DNA from: CAYOXX01 sp964408025
GTDB taxonomy: Bacteria; Acidobacteriota; DATKUA01
DNA length: 27,278 bases
Direction of reading: 5' to 3'
Assembly (NCBI GenBank): GCA_964408025.1
Contig: CAYOXX010000034.1
Coordinates: 1 to 27,278 of the forward strand
In this document: positions 18,179-25,470 of the stretch, one piece after another
Position numbering within the stretch: position 1 is the stretch's first letter
Layout: every line of letters starts with the position of its first letter
Notes under the pieces: generated by a model
Database searches by the model: none
What the model was told of the DNA's origin: nothing
Seen by the model: the letters and a program-made list of their open reading frames with translations, nothing else
Position numbers and translations under genes: made by a program

Positions 18179-19807
18179 ATGTCCGAGATACGAACTTGTG
18201 CTTTTAGATTATCAGGGTGGAATTGTCCTCGGCCAATATGGGAAAAGGGAGACTCTGATGAGAAATATTGTTTATTTCATAGCAATAATATTAATGAAAA
18301 ACGTGAGGAGTTTATAAAAGAAATAAATAGCATTGAAATTGGCTCATCTTCAACTTTATATCACATGGGAATGAGAAAAGCTTATATATTTGGTGATTTT
18401 CTGGGGTTTCATTTTCCAAAAAATACAGCACATTTCAAAAAACATAAATTTCCAAATAATGTATCCTTTGAACATGTGATGATTGAAGGAGATGTAGATC
18501 TTAGCAGCTCGATTGTACTAGGTTATTTATCGTTTACATCAGCGAATATAAAAGGAAATGTAAATCTTGACAATTCTGATATAAAAGGTTATTTAGCATT
18601 TACATCAGTGAATATAAATGGATCTATAAATTTAAATTTTGCAAAAATAGGGCGTTTTTTAGTTATTTCTGAATCTAAGATTAATGAACTATCTTCTTGG
18701 TACGTTAATATAAATGAAAACATTGAGATTCAGATCACAGAAATAGTACATGTTACAAGTTTTAGAAACGCAATTATTGGAGGAAGTGTAGAATTATTTA
18801 ATATATTTAGCACGAACCAAATTGATTTGTATGAAGCTCTAATAAAAGGTGGATTATTAATAAATGATACTTTTGTTGAACATAATGTTATTATATCTAG
18901 ATGTAAATGCATGGATAATTTACTGATAAAAAATACAAAATTAAGATTAATAGAGGCGGATAATTTCAAGTATAAAGGTGTATTTAGTGTTTGTAGTGTA
19001 GAATTCATTAATCAGGAAGATGAATGTTTTACTAATTTGTCTAATGTAGATTTAGAAAAAGCAAGGTTCATCGGGTCCGATTTAAGCACTATTGCCTTTG
19101 GCGGGGCATTTATTCGGGAGGTTATATTTGATCGCGTAACATTCGGTAAGGCTACTGAATCTAAACACTTTTGGGAAGAGCCATGGTATTGCGGAAGGCC
19201 AAATGAGGCAATTTTTGAAGAGAGGATAGCGCGGTATAAACGAGAGGATGATTTAGAAAGAGCAGACCTTTTCAAGTCAGCGGAGACAGTTTACAGAACT
19301 TTAAAACACGCGATGGAAGAGCAGCATGCTCACAATCTCGCTCGTCGTTTAAGAGCAGGCGAACTGGAGATGCAGTATCAGGTTATGGAGTTGGAAAAAC
19401 CCAAACCATGGTGGAAGCCGAAGAATTTATGGCGTAGATTCCGAATATGGGCTAAGCAGCAACCAATCGGCAGCTACCGCTTTCTCAACGGTTACGGCCT
19501 GCATTGGATCAGAACGTTAGTATTATGGTTGGTTTGCGTTTTCTCATTCGCCTTTTTTGGATATCAGGGTCAGGAGGCGACTTACGAAAAGTTCGATTTA
19601 GCCCAGCAACAGCATGTTGTCATGGCCAAGAGAGTTAATTTACCGGAAGCGATTTGGCATTCATTGGAGATGACCTCGATAATCGCGAGTCCGAGTCTGC
19701 ACATAGAGAACCCCGGCATCCGCTGGGTCGAGGGGCTGGAGAAGTTTTTGAGTCCCGTGTTGTTGTTATTGTTCCTGCAAGCGGCGCGCAACGCCGCGAG
19801 GGACTGA
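18179..19807 (+). CDS. Paralogous pentapeptide-like membrane protein
   Basis: A 542-residue paralogue of the preceding gene. ATG 18179 is preceded by TGGAGGAG; the frame opens 14 codons earlier. It has the same Cys/His cluster (C7-x8-C16-x14-C31-x2-H34, WNCPRP, YCLFH) and a beta-helix-like middle (residues 90-290) whose repeats are degenerate and AT-rich. The shared C-terminal module has FGKAT, WYCGRPNEAIFEERIARY, RRLRAGELEMQ, SYRFLNGYGLHW, a membrane helix (TLVLWLVCVFSFAFFGY), GQEATYEKFD, LPEAIWHSLEMTSI and LLLLFLQAA. It ends ARNAARD, shorter than its partner by about a dozen residues, where hairpin DNA begins. The two genes are likely co-transcribed and may work together. Confidence 0.83.
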   Translation: MSEIRTCAFRLSGWNCPRPIWEKGDSDEKYCLFHSNNINEKREEFIKEINSIEIGSSSTLYHMGMRKAYIFGDFLGFHFPKNTAHFKKHKFPNNVSFEHVMIEGDVDLSSSIVLGYLSFTSANIKGNVNLDNSDIKGYLAFTSVNINGSINLNFAKIGRFLVISESKINELSSWYVNINENIEIQITEIVHVTSFRNAIIGGSVELFNIFSTNQIDLYEALIKGGLLINDTFVEHNVIISRCKCMDNLLIKNTKLRLIEADNFKYKGVFSVCSVEFINQEDECFTNLSNVDLEKARFIGSDLSTIAFGGAFIREVIFDRVTFGKATESKHFWEEPWYCGRPNEAIFEERIARYKREDDLERADLFKSAETVYRTLKHAMEEQHAHNLARRLRAGELEMQYQVMELEKPKPWWKPKNLWRRFRIWAKQQPIGSYRFLNGYGLHWIRTLVLWLVCVFSFAFFGYQGQEATYEKFDLAQQQHVVMAKRVNLPEAIWHSLEMTSIIASPSLHIENPGIRWVEGLEKFLSPVLLLLFLQAARNAARD

Positions 19808-19874
19808 ATGTAGCGGCGACCTTTAGGTCGCCTAACCCGCCGCAAGCGGGTGTTGTCATCGCGCTGTCGCGCGA
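19781..19874. repeat. Run of four hairpins at the end of the paralogue
   Basis: Four perfect stem-loops in 94 bases: GCGGCG-CGCAA-CGCCGC (19781-19797), GGCGACC-TTTA-GGTCGCC (19815-19832), CCCGC-CGCAA-GCGGG (19836-19850) and TCGCGC-TGTC-GCGCGA (19859-19874). The first is inside the coding end of the gene. They could terminate transcription or protect the mRNA end, or be a REP-type insertion. Confidence 0.8.
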
Positions 19875-20191
19875 TTAGTCGAGCTAAAGCCCGACGCTAC
19901 CACCTAGTCGGCCCATAGCGGCATACCGCCACATCGGATCTGTCCCACCGTTTGTTAGTAGAAATAGATAGGGGGATTCGCCCTCCACGATGGGTCTTTT
20001 CTACCGGTTTGCAGGCGGCGTGCAAGGGATCTCCAGATTAATATATGATGTTGTTATGAACCGTAGTGTAAGCTTATAATGCGGAGAGCACGTGGGCGGC
20101 GACGCCTAAGAACCGTGCAACAAACAACTTGATATGATACCAAACTTTGCAATATTGATACCGCTGATACTAGACTATCGGGGAGCTAATT
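19808..20191. other. Intergenic with hairpins, possible structured RNA and promoter
   Basis: After the hairpin run there is a 47-base foldable segment at 19958-20004 (GTAGAAA and TTTCTAC arms with an inner AGGG/CCCT stem) and then a good promoter (20051-20080) for the small gene at 20192. The foldable segment lies upstream of that promoter, so it is not its leader. I see no protein gene. Confidence 0.45.
20051..20080 (+). promoter_or_regulatory. Sigma70-type promoter
   Basis: TTGTTA (20051-20056), an 18-base spacer and TATAAT (20075-20080). Transcription would start near 20087 and give a leader of about 105 bases before the GTG start at 20192. The surroundings are AT-rich. Confidence 0.55.
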
Positions 20192-20365
20192 GTGGAAGTA
20201 GAGCGTGCTGAAGAGCGTAAGAAGCGCATGATCCACATCCGCCTGCCGGAGGATACCCACAAGCGGTTGCGCGTGCGGGTGGCCGAACTCGACACCACCA
20301 TCCAGGACTGGGTTTCTTCGCTGGTCCAGAAGGTGCTTAAGCGGGTGGAGGGCGGAAAATCCTAG
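20192..20365 (+). CDS. Small ribbon-helix-helix DNA-binding protein
   Basis: A 57-residue product from GTG, with GGGGAG eight bases upstream and a promoter about 110 bases upstream. After a charged lead (VEVERAEERKKR), MIHIRLPEDTHKRLRVRVAE is the beta-strand and first helix of the MetJ/Arc fold, and LDTTIQDWVSSLVQKVLKR is the second helix. Such proteins bind DNA as dimers; many are plasmid, antitoxin or phage-type regulators. No toxin gene is adjacent: downstream on the plus strand there is no convincing gene. If the start is the internal ATG (codon 13), the N-terminal basic arm is lost but the fold remains. Confidence 0.75.
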   Translation: MEVERAEERKKRMIHIRLPEDTHKRLRVRVAELDTTIQDWVSSLVQKVLKRVEGGKS

Positions 20366-20527
20366 GAACACCGTCGGGATAAGGGGGAACCGGGCGTTGG
20401 GGGTGTTGAATACCCGCAGGACTTTCATCTAACCGATATGTCGATTCAGTAACTGGTCTGGAATCTGATCGCTCAAGTGTTCCAATCCTGTACTGCCGGC
20501 CTAATTTTCACGAGGCGGAAGTTCGAT

Positions 20528-20901
20528 TCAGGTCACGCTTGATGTAATGAACGCCAAGGCGACAGCCGCCTTGATTAAGGGGCATATCGTCATAGGGATT
20601 ATCGATGTTCTCGCGCCGGTCAGCGAAGACAACACTGCCAATACGATCAGCATCGCGGCGGACGACAGGTAGACCGCCTTGGAGATCAAGTTCTCGGTGC
20701 CGCCCAGGATGGTGACGAGGAAGACTATCGATCCGATGAAGGAGAGCGTCAGCCCTTCGGCTATCCACTCCATGGTTATGATTCGCTTGTTATCCTCCGA
20801 GATCGGCCCGAACCCGTCGACAGCGAACCTCGTGGGGAAGACGTGGGCTGCGTCCCAAGGAGGATGACAGCCGCGCCGGCGTAGAGCAGCATCGCATCCA
20901 T
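20528..20901 (-). pseudogene. Frameshifted small membrane protein gene
   Basis: A start ATG at 20901 with AAGGAGG upstream encodes MDAMLLYAGAAVILLG. Reading then breaks at about 20850-20857 and, in another frame, continues AAHVFPTRFAVDGFGPIS, EDNKRIITMEWIAEGLTL and two or three membrane helices to a stop at 20528. The two parts join naturally (one membrane helix, then a conserved-looking soluble loop, then helices), so I read it as one 120-residue multi-pass protein disrupted by a one- or two-base indel. In frame, the downstream part alone would start at MEWIAEG without a ribosome site. A sequencing error cannot be excluded. I recognise the general family type (small uncharacterised integral membrane proteins) but no function. 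Confidence 0.7.
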
Positions 20902-21014
20902 CTCAAGCCTCCTTACTCATACTCCTGGCCGGTCGCTTGCGCGGGCCAGCGCTCGTTGTTACACGATGAGCTATAGAATTAAATTGTCTGTATGATTTGT
21001 GGAAGCATAAGAAC

Positions 21015-21092
21015 TGGGGTGGAAGAAGGGATTCGAACCCTCGACCTCCTGGGCCACAACCAGGCGCTCTAACCTCCTGAGCTACTCCCACC
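21015..21092 (-). tRNA. tRNA-His (anticodon GTG)
   Basis: A complete cloverleaf on the minus strand: acceptor GTGGGAG pairs with CTTCCAC, with the His-specific extra G at -1 opposite C73. The D-arm is AGCTCAGGAGGTTAGAGC, the anticodon stem CCTGG/CCAGG has loop TTGTGGC (anticodon GTG), and the T-arm is GAGGG-TTCGAAT-CCCTT. CCA is encoded at 21015-21017. Confidence 0.97.
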
Positions 21093-21227
21093 GCCGCAAT
21101 GAACAATCGTAGTTATTGCAGCCCCTTAAGTCAAGCGGGGCGGCGACGTGAGCGAGGTGGATCGGATCCGTGCCCATTTTTTTAGACCGTGCAGTCCGCC
21201 GCGGCGAACCGGCCTCCTGGCTTTACA

Positions 21228-21325
21228 TAAGGAGGGCCGACCCACCCCTCCGTCCGCCTTGGTGGAGACGCGTTCTGGCGGGCATTCCTGTCGGCCGCAT
21301 AATTTACGCTTCAGGAGGGCCAACA
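21228..21325 (+). repeat. Dispersed repeat C, copy 1
   Basis: TAAGGAGGGCCGACCCACC, then CCGTCCGCCTTGGTGGA, ACGCG, CTGGCGGGCATTCCTGTCGG and TTCAGGAGGGCC. The same order of elements occurs at 23897-23995 in the same orientation. The two copies flank the S9 peptidase gene. Confidence 0.75.
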
Positions 21326-21420
21326 TTCCAGTCGGCCGCATCATTTACACTTCAGGAGGGCCGACATTCCAGTCGGCCGCATCATTTACACTTCAGGAGG
21401 GCCGACATTCCTGTCGGCCA
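21283..21420 (+). repeat. 41-bp tandem array
   Basis: About 3.4 units of exactly 41 bp, starting at 21283, 21324, 21365 and 21406. Each joins to the next through GGCCGACATTCC(A/T)GTCGGCC, a near-perfect palindrome (7-8 bp arms). Units 2 and 3 are identical and unit 1 has a few changes, so the expansion is recent. The units abut directly, so this is not a CRISPR. Confidence 0.9.
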
Positions 21421-21520
21421 TCTGGGTAACGTGGACAGGAATGTCCACGCTCCTGTTTTAGGGAGTTTCGTGGGCAGGCATGCCCGGCGAGTGGCCGCGG
21501 CAGGCCGGGCCGCGCGGCTG

Positions 21521-23743
21521 TCAGAGGTTTCTGAGAATGAAAGCGAGCATCATGCGGTAGAGGTGCAGGCGGCGGTGAACTGCCCGGATGCCGTGGCGCT
21601 CGCGCGGGTAGAGCATCAGCTCAAACTCCTTGCCCGCCTCGACCAGCTCCTCGATCACCCGGATCGAGTTCTGCACGTGGACGTTGTTATCCATCGTGCC
21701 GTGGATCAGCAGCAGGCGGCCATCGAGGTCAGCAGCTACGTTAAGGCACGAGCTGTCGCGGTAGCCGTCGGGATTGTCCTGCGGAGTGTCCATGTAGCGC
21801 TCAGTGTATATGGTGTCGTAGAGGCGCCAGTCGGCGACCGGGTACATCGAGACCCCGACGCGGAAGTGTTCCGGCGCCCGGAAGAGGGCGTAGAGGGTCA
21901 TGTAGCCGCCGTAGCTGCCGCCGTAGATGCCGATCCGATCGCCGTCAACGTAGGGGAGGTTCCTGAGGTGGCGCACGCCGGCGATGTGGTCGCGCAGCTC
22001 CCACTCGCCCAGCCGGCGGTGCACGATGCGGTTCCAGTCTCTGCCCTGGGCGCCGGTGCCGCGATTGTCGATGCTGAATACGATGTAGCCGTGCTGCGCC
22101 AGGAGCTGGTGGAGCAAATAGCGGTTGCCGCCCCAACGCTTGCTGACCATCTGGCTCCCCGGCCCGCCGTAGATGTAAACCAGCACAGGGTAGCGGAGCG
22201 CGGGATCGAAGTCGGGCGGCTTGATCATCGAGGCCCAGAGCGCAGCGCCGTCCTCCGCCTCGATCGTAAAGAACTCGGGAGGCGTCAGCCGGTAGCCCTC
22301 CAGAGCCTCGATGCGGCCGTCGTCTAGCGTGGCGATCGCTTCGCCGTCCGCGTCGTAGAGGTCTAAACGGGTCGGCGTCGTCGGGCTCGAGTAGCGGTCG
22401 AGGTAGCAGCCGCCGCCGGGCGCCAGGTCGGCGTAGTGCGTGCCCTCGGCCTCGGTCAGGCGCTCTAAGCCGCCGCCGTCGAGCCGCACGCGGTAGAGGT
22501 GGCGCTCCAGCAGGCTGCGCTCGGTGGCCTGGAAGTAAACCATCTGCTCCGCGGCGTCGAGACCGTAGACCGCCTCGACCTGCCACTCGCCGACGGTGAG
22601 CTGGCGCAGCAGGTTGCCGTTGTAGTCGTAGAGGTAAAGGTGGCGCCAGCCGTCCGCCTCGGAGCTCCAGATGAAGCCGCCGCCGTCGAGGAAGCGCAGG
22701 TCGTCGCGGACGTTAACCCAGGTTGGGTCTTCCTCGACCAGTGCAACGCGGCTCGCGCCATCGGTCGGGTCGGCGAAACACAGCTCCAGTCGCGTCTGGT
22801 CGCGGTTAAGGATCTGGAAGCTGAGCCGCTCTCCACCGGGCAGCCACTCGGCGCGGACGATGTAGAAGTCGGCTCTGTCGCCGGTGCCGATCCAGACGGT
22901 CTCGCTGCCGTCCAGCGGCACTACGCCGAGGCGCACTGTCGGGTTCGGGTCGCCCGCCTTAGGGTAGCGCTGCCGCTCGAGCGCTGCCCGGTCCGGCAGG
23001 TGGTCCACTATCGGGAAGATGTGGACCGGCGAGACGTCGAAGCGCATGTAGGCGATCCGCTCGCTGTTGGGCGCCCACCAGAAGGCACGGCGCAGGCCCA
23101 GCTCCTCGTCGTAGACCCAGTCGGGCACGCCGTTCAGAATCTGCCCGCCCTCGCGCTCGGTCAGGCGGTGCTCCTCGCCCGTGGCCAGGTCGATCCAGTA
23201 GAGGTCGCCGTCGCGGACGAAGGCCACCTTGCGGCCGTCGGGGCTGTAGGTGGCCCATAGCTCCTCGGCCGGCGTTTGGGTGAGGCGGCGGAAGTTGCCG
23301 TCCTCGAGATCGTAGGTGAAGATTTCGCCGCGGTGGGTTACCAGCAGCGCCCCTCCGTCGGGCGAGATGCTCGTCGGCGCACGCGAGCCTCGGCCAGCGA
23401 AGTTCACGTCGCCCATCTCCTCGCCCTCGGGCTCTTGCAGGCCGAGGGAGTCGAGCGCCGCGTCCCAGTCGGCGAGCATCGTCTGCTCGCCGCCGGCGAT
23501 GTCGAAGCGCCAGAGGCCGTTGGTCCCCTCCTGCCTGTGGAAGTAGAGGAACGCCGAGCCGTCGGGCAGCCAAAGGAAGTTACTCGGCAGCGGCCTGGAG
23601 AACCTGCCCGGCGAGCCGTATATGTCCTCTATCGTGAGACGCCCGTCGTCCAGGGCGTCCTGAGCCGGCGCGGCGACGGCGAGCAGCAGCGCGGCCAGCG
23701 CGGCGAGCGTTGTCCTCTCGACTATCCTCGACCTGCGTGTCAT
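21521..23743 (-). CDS. Secreted S9-family peptidase (DPP-IV/prolyl oligopeptidase type)
   Basis: A 740-residue protein. ATG 23743 has GGGAGG upstream. Residues 1-27 are a signal peptide ending APAQ. Residues 35-480 form the beta-propeller of DPP-IV type, with WLPDGSAFLYF, YSPDGRKVAFVRDGDLYW and DWVYDEELGLRRAFWWAPNSERIAYMRFD, the last containing the Glu-Glu-type N-terminus-binding segment (DEE-like, here YDEEL). The catalytic domain has VLVYIYGGPGSQ, nucleophile Ser610 in YGGSYGGYM, Asp685 in HGTMDNNV and His717 in PRERHGI. It would cleave dipeptides or proline-containing peptides outside the cytoplasm. It is monocistronic and lies between two copies of repeat C. Confidence 0.95.
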   Translation of the reverse strand: MTRRSRIVERTTLAALAALLLAVAAPAQDALDDGRLTIEDIYGSPGRFSRPLPSNFLWLPDGSAFLYFHRQEGTNGLWRFDIAGGEQTMLADWDAALDSLGLQEPEGEEMGDVNFAGRGSRAPTSISPDGGALLVTHRGEIFTYDLEDGNFRRLTQTPAEELWATYSPDGRKVAFVRDGDLYWIDLATGEEHRLTEREGGQILNGVPDWVYDEELGLRRAFWWAPNSERIAYMRFDVSPVHIFPIVDHLPDRAALERQRYPKAGDPNPTVRLGVVPLDGSETVWIGTGDRADFYIVRAEWLPGGERLSFQILNRDQTRLELCFADPTDGASRVALVEEDPTWVNVRDDLRFLDGGGFIWSSEADGWRHLYLYDYNGNLLRQLTVGEWQVEAVYGLDAAEQMVYFQATERSLLERHLYRVRLDGGGLERLTEAEGTHYADLAPGGGCYLDRYSSPTTPTRLDLYDADGEAIATLDDGRIEALEGYRLTPPEFFTIEAEDGAALWASMIKPPDFDPALRYPVLVYIYGGPGSQMVSKRWGGNRYLLHQLLAQHGYIVFSIDNRGTGAQGRDWNRIVHRRLGEWELRDHIAGVRHLRNLPYVDGDRIGIYGGSYGGYMTLYALFRAPEHFRVGVSMYPVADWRLYDTIYTERYMDTPQDNPDGYRDSSCLNVAADLDGRLLLIHGTMDNNVHVQNSIRVIEELVEAGKEFELMLYPRERHGIRAVHRRLHLYRMMLAFILRNL

Positions 23744-24128
23744 CGTTCCCGAACCTCCCTTGCGCTCTCGATCCGGCCCAATTCTCGCGCATTCCCTGAG
23801 ATAATTCCACAGCTTGATGCTGAGGTGCGTGCGAGGCGTTGGCGCGGCTTGCCGTGAAACTAGGACAGGAATGCCCGGTCTCCTGCTTTAAAAGAAGTAA
23901 GGCCGACCCACCTCGCTGTCCGCCCTGGCGGATACGCGCCCTGGTGGACATTCCTGCCGGCCGAATCATTTTCATTCCAGGAGGGCCGACCCGCCAGAGG
24001 CGGGCAAGCTCTCCTGTCGGCCAATTGCAGGTTGGAACATTCACGCTCCGACGAAAAGCAGAGCGGGTATCACCGAGAATGAGCACGACCGCTGCGGGCT
24101 GTCCGGTGGGGCTGTAATTCTGTTGGTT
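23744..24128. other. Repeat-rich region between S9 peptidase and hydrolase
   Basis: Contains the leader of the S9 gene, GACAGGAATGCCCGGTCTCC (23866-23885, related to 21433-21455), repeat C copy 2 (23897-24022) and about 100 bases of unremarkable sequence before the hydrolase stop. I see no gene. Confidence 0.55.
23897..24022 (+). repeat. Dispersed repeat C, copy 2
   Basis: Carries the same modules as 21228-21325 (GGCCGACCCACC, TGTCCGCCCTGGCGGA, ACGCG, CTGGTGGACATTCCTGCCGG, CCAGGAGGGCCGAC) but only one unit, and instead of the array it ends CCGCCAGAGGCGGG, then CTCCTGTCGGCC. Several short inverted repeats are present. Confidence 0.7.
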
Positions 24129-25115
24129 TTATTTGCTTTCGATTGGCCAGTCGTCGCCGAGGGTGTCGGTTATCAGCTTGGCCACCAGTGCCGACCCCCA
24201 ATAGCTGTTGTGGGTCAGGGCTCCGCCGAGGCTTACCTGCTTGTCGACGACGACCTTCTCTCCGCCTGCCTTTTCGTAGAGGAACTCGATCGGGAAGGAA
24301 CCGGGATCATTGGTGTCCCAGAAGTTGACCATGCGAGGATTGGAGAGATCGTCCTCGGCGAAGAGGCCGATATCGGCCGGGTTGATCACGTCGGTGCGTC
24401 TACTGGTGGACATCCTGCGGTAGAGCGTTGGGGCGAGGAAGAGCGGCGTCAGGGGCATCCCCATCGAGTAGTACTTCCTCACCCGCAGGCGGCCGGTCGC
24501 GTGCAGGTCGTGCAGTTGCTTCAGGTAGCCGTCGTAGGGCCTCGGTTTGGCGATGGGGCGGCCGAAGATGTTGAAGAGCAGGTCGTGGGTGATCACCGAG
24601 CCGGCGCTGTGGCTGAAGAACGTGAGCGAGAGTCCGGCCGCCTCCCCCGCCCCCTCCGCCCTTTCACGGGTTTTCAGTTGGTCGAGCAGCTGCTTCAGGA
24701 TGCTGGTGCGCACGGCCGTCTCGCCGCTGGCCGAGACGTAGTAGAAGAGGTCCGCGAGCCCGTAGATGAACCACTCGCTCAGCGGCCGGTAGGCCAGCCA
24801 GCTGATGCCGCGCTCGATCAGGTTGAGGTTGTGGTCCAGGCTCCTGCCCAGGCTCATCGCCGCCAGCGCCTTCTCGGCCACCATGCTCTCGACGATGGCC
24901 AGGTGTTTGTCGTCCTCGCTGGCGTCGTTGCGGTAGTAACCCCACTTGAGCAGAATCAGGTTTTCTGCGAACCCGGACCGCCCGCCGGCGAGCAGCGATT
25001 TGTTGACCAGACCGAGCAGGTTCAGGCAGCTGTTGGTGATCGGGGCGTCGGGATTCTCCTCCAGCGCCACTCCGTGCACGAAGACGGGAATCTCGAGCCA
25101 GACGTCGCTTCCCAT
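24129..25115 (-). CDS. Alpha/beta hydrolase, lipase/esterase-like
   Basis: A 328-residue protein from ATG 25115 (GAAGGGAAA upstream); the open frame continues another 55 codons into low-complexity hairpin DNA that I do not regard as coding. IPVFVHG (residues 9-15) is the strand and oxyanion loop of the fold, Ser170 lies in FFSHSAGSVITHDLL (a G-x-S-x-G nucleophile elbow with Ser at the first position), an acidic residue lies in NFWDTNDPGSFP (Asp267 or Asp270), and His302 is in GGALTHNSYW. The long helical insertion (about 65-160) could form a lid. There is no signal peptide, so it is probably cytoplasmic. The substrate is unknown. It is divergent from the cytochrome gene. Confidence 0.75.
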   Translation of the reverse strand: MGSDVWLEIPVFVHGVALEENPDAPITNSCLNLLGLVNKSLLAGGRSGFAENLILLKWGYYRNDASEDDKHLAIVESMVAEKALAAMSLGRSLDHNLNLIERGISWLAYRPLSEWFIYGLADLFYYVSASGETAVRTSILKQLLDQLKTRERAEGAGEAAGLSLTFFSHSAGSVITHDLLFNIFGRPIAKPRPYDGYLKQLHDLHATGRLRVRKYYSMGMPLTPLFLAPTLYRRMSTSRRTDVINPADIGLFAEDDLSNPRMVNFWDTNDPGSFPIEFLYEKAGGEKVVVDKQVSLGGALTHNSYWGSALVAKLITDTLGDDWPIESK

Positions 25116-25470
25116 CGTTTCCCTTCCCTCGCCAATCCACCCTTTATAGAGGTTTTGGCCACGCAGTGGCAAGTGCCGCCTCCGAGGACCGCGTGCCGTT
25201 CGCCTGGCACGGCCTGCCGGCGGAGGCGGACGGCAGTGCCCGGCCCCCCGATCTCGACAGTTGCAGACGTACGCCCGCATCGCTTGGCCAGGTAGCGCTG
25301 TTCACAGGCCCGCGCGGGTTCGCTCAGCATGACGCTGGACGCCAGTGCCTCCCCTTGCTAATATTCTGCGGGGAATGGTTGATCTCGAGTCTCCCGGTGA
25401 TTCGCAGCCCGGGGGGCTTGTGCAAAAGGTGTGCAGACACGGCGGAGCAAGCCGTCGGGGGAAAGCGACG
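25116..25470. other. Divergent intergenic region with stacked hairpins
   Basis: GCCAC-GCA-GTGGC (25158-25170), GTGCC-8-GGCAC (25193-25210) and a long-range pairing of CCGCCTCCG (25176-25184) with CGGAGGCGG (25221-25229). They lie between the starts of the hydrolase and the cytochrome gene, closer to the hydrolase. No other gene is convincing, although frames stay open on both strands because of the GC bias. Confidence 0.55.

Larger units (their letters stand above)
21093..21520. other. Repeat-rich intergenic region upstream of tRNA-His
   Basis: It separates the tRNA from the end of the S9 peptidase gene. It is filled from 21228 by the repeat block and 41-bp tandem array described separately, then by GGACA-GGAA-TGTCC (21432-21445) and its related tail. 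Open frames across the array arise from the repeat and lack any recognisable protein. Confidence 0.6.

Noticed and set aside
18953..18968. A 16-base exact match (GAGGCGGATAATTTCA) to the left-end repeat near 81-96, inside the second pentapeptide gene
   Set aside because: It is in a continuous coding frame without hairpin context, and one such match in 27 kb is not far from chance.
21015..21092. tRNA-His as an island attachment site
   Set aside because: I found no second copy of its 3' end anywhere in the window and no integrase, so there is nothing to support it beyond position.
21283..21420. 41-bp array as a possible CRISPR
   Set aside because: Units abut without unique spacers, only about three units exist, and no cas genes are present.
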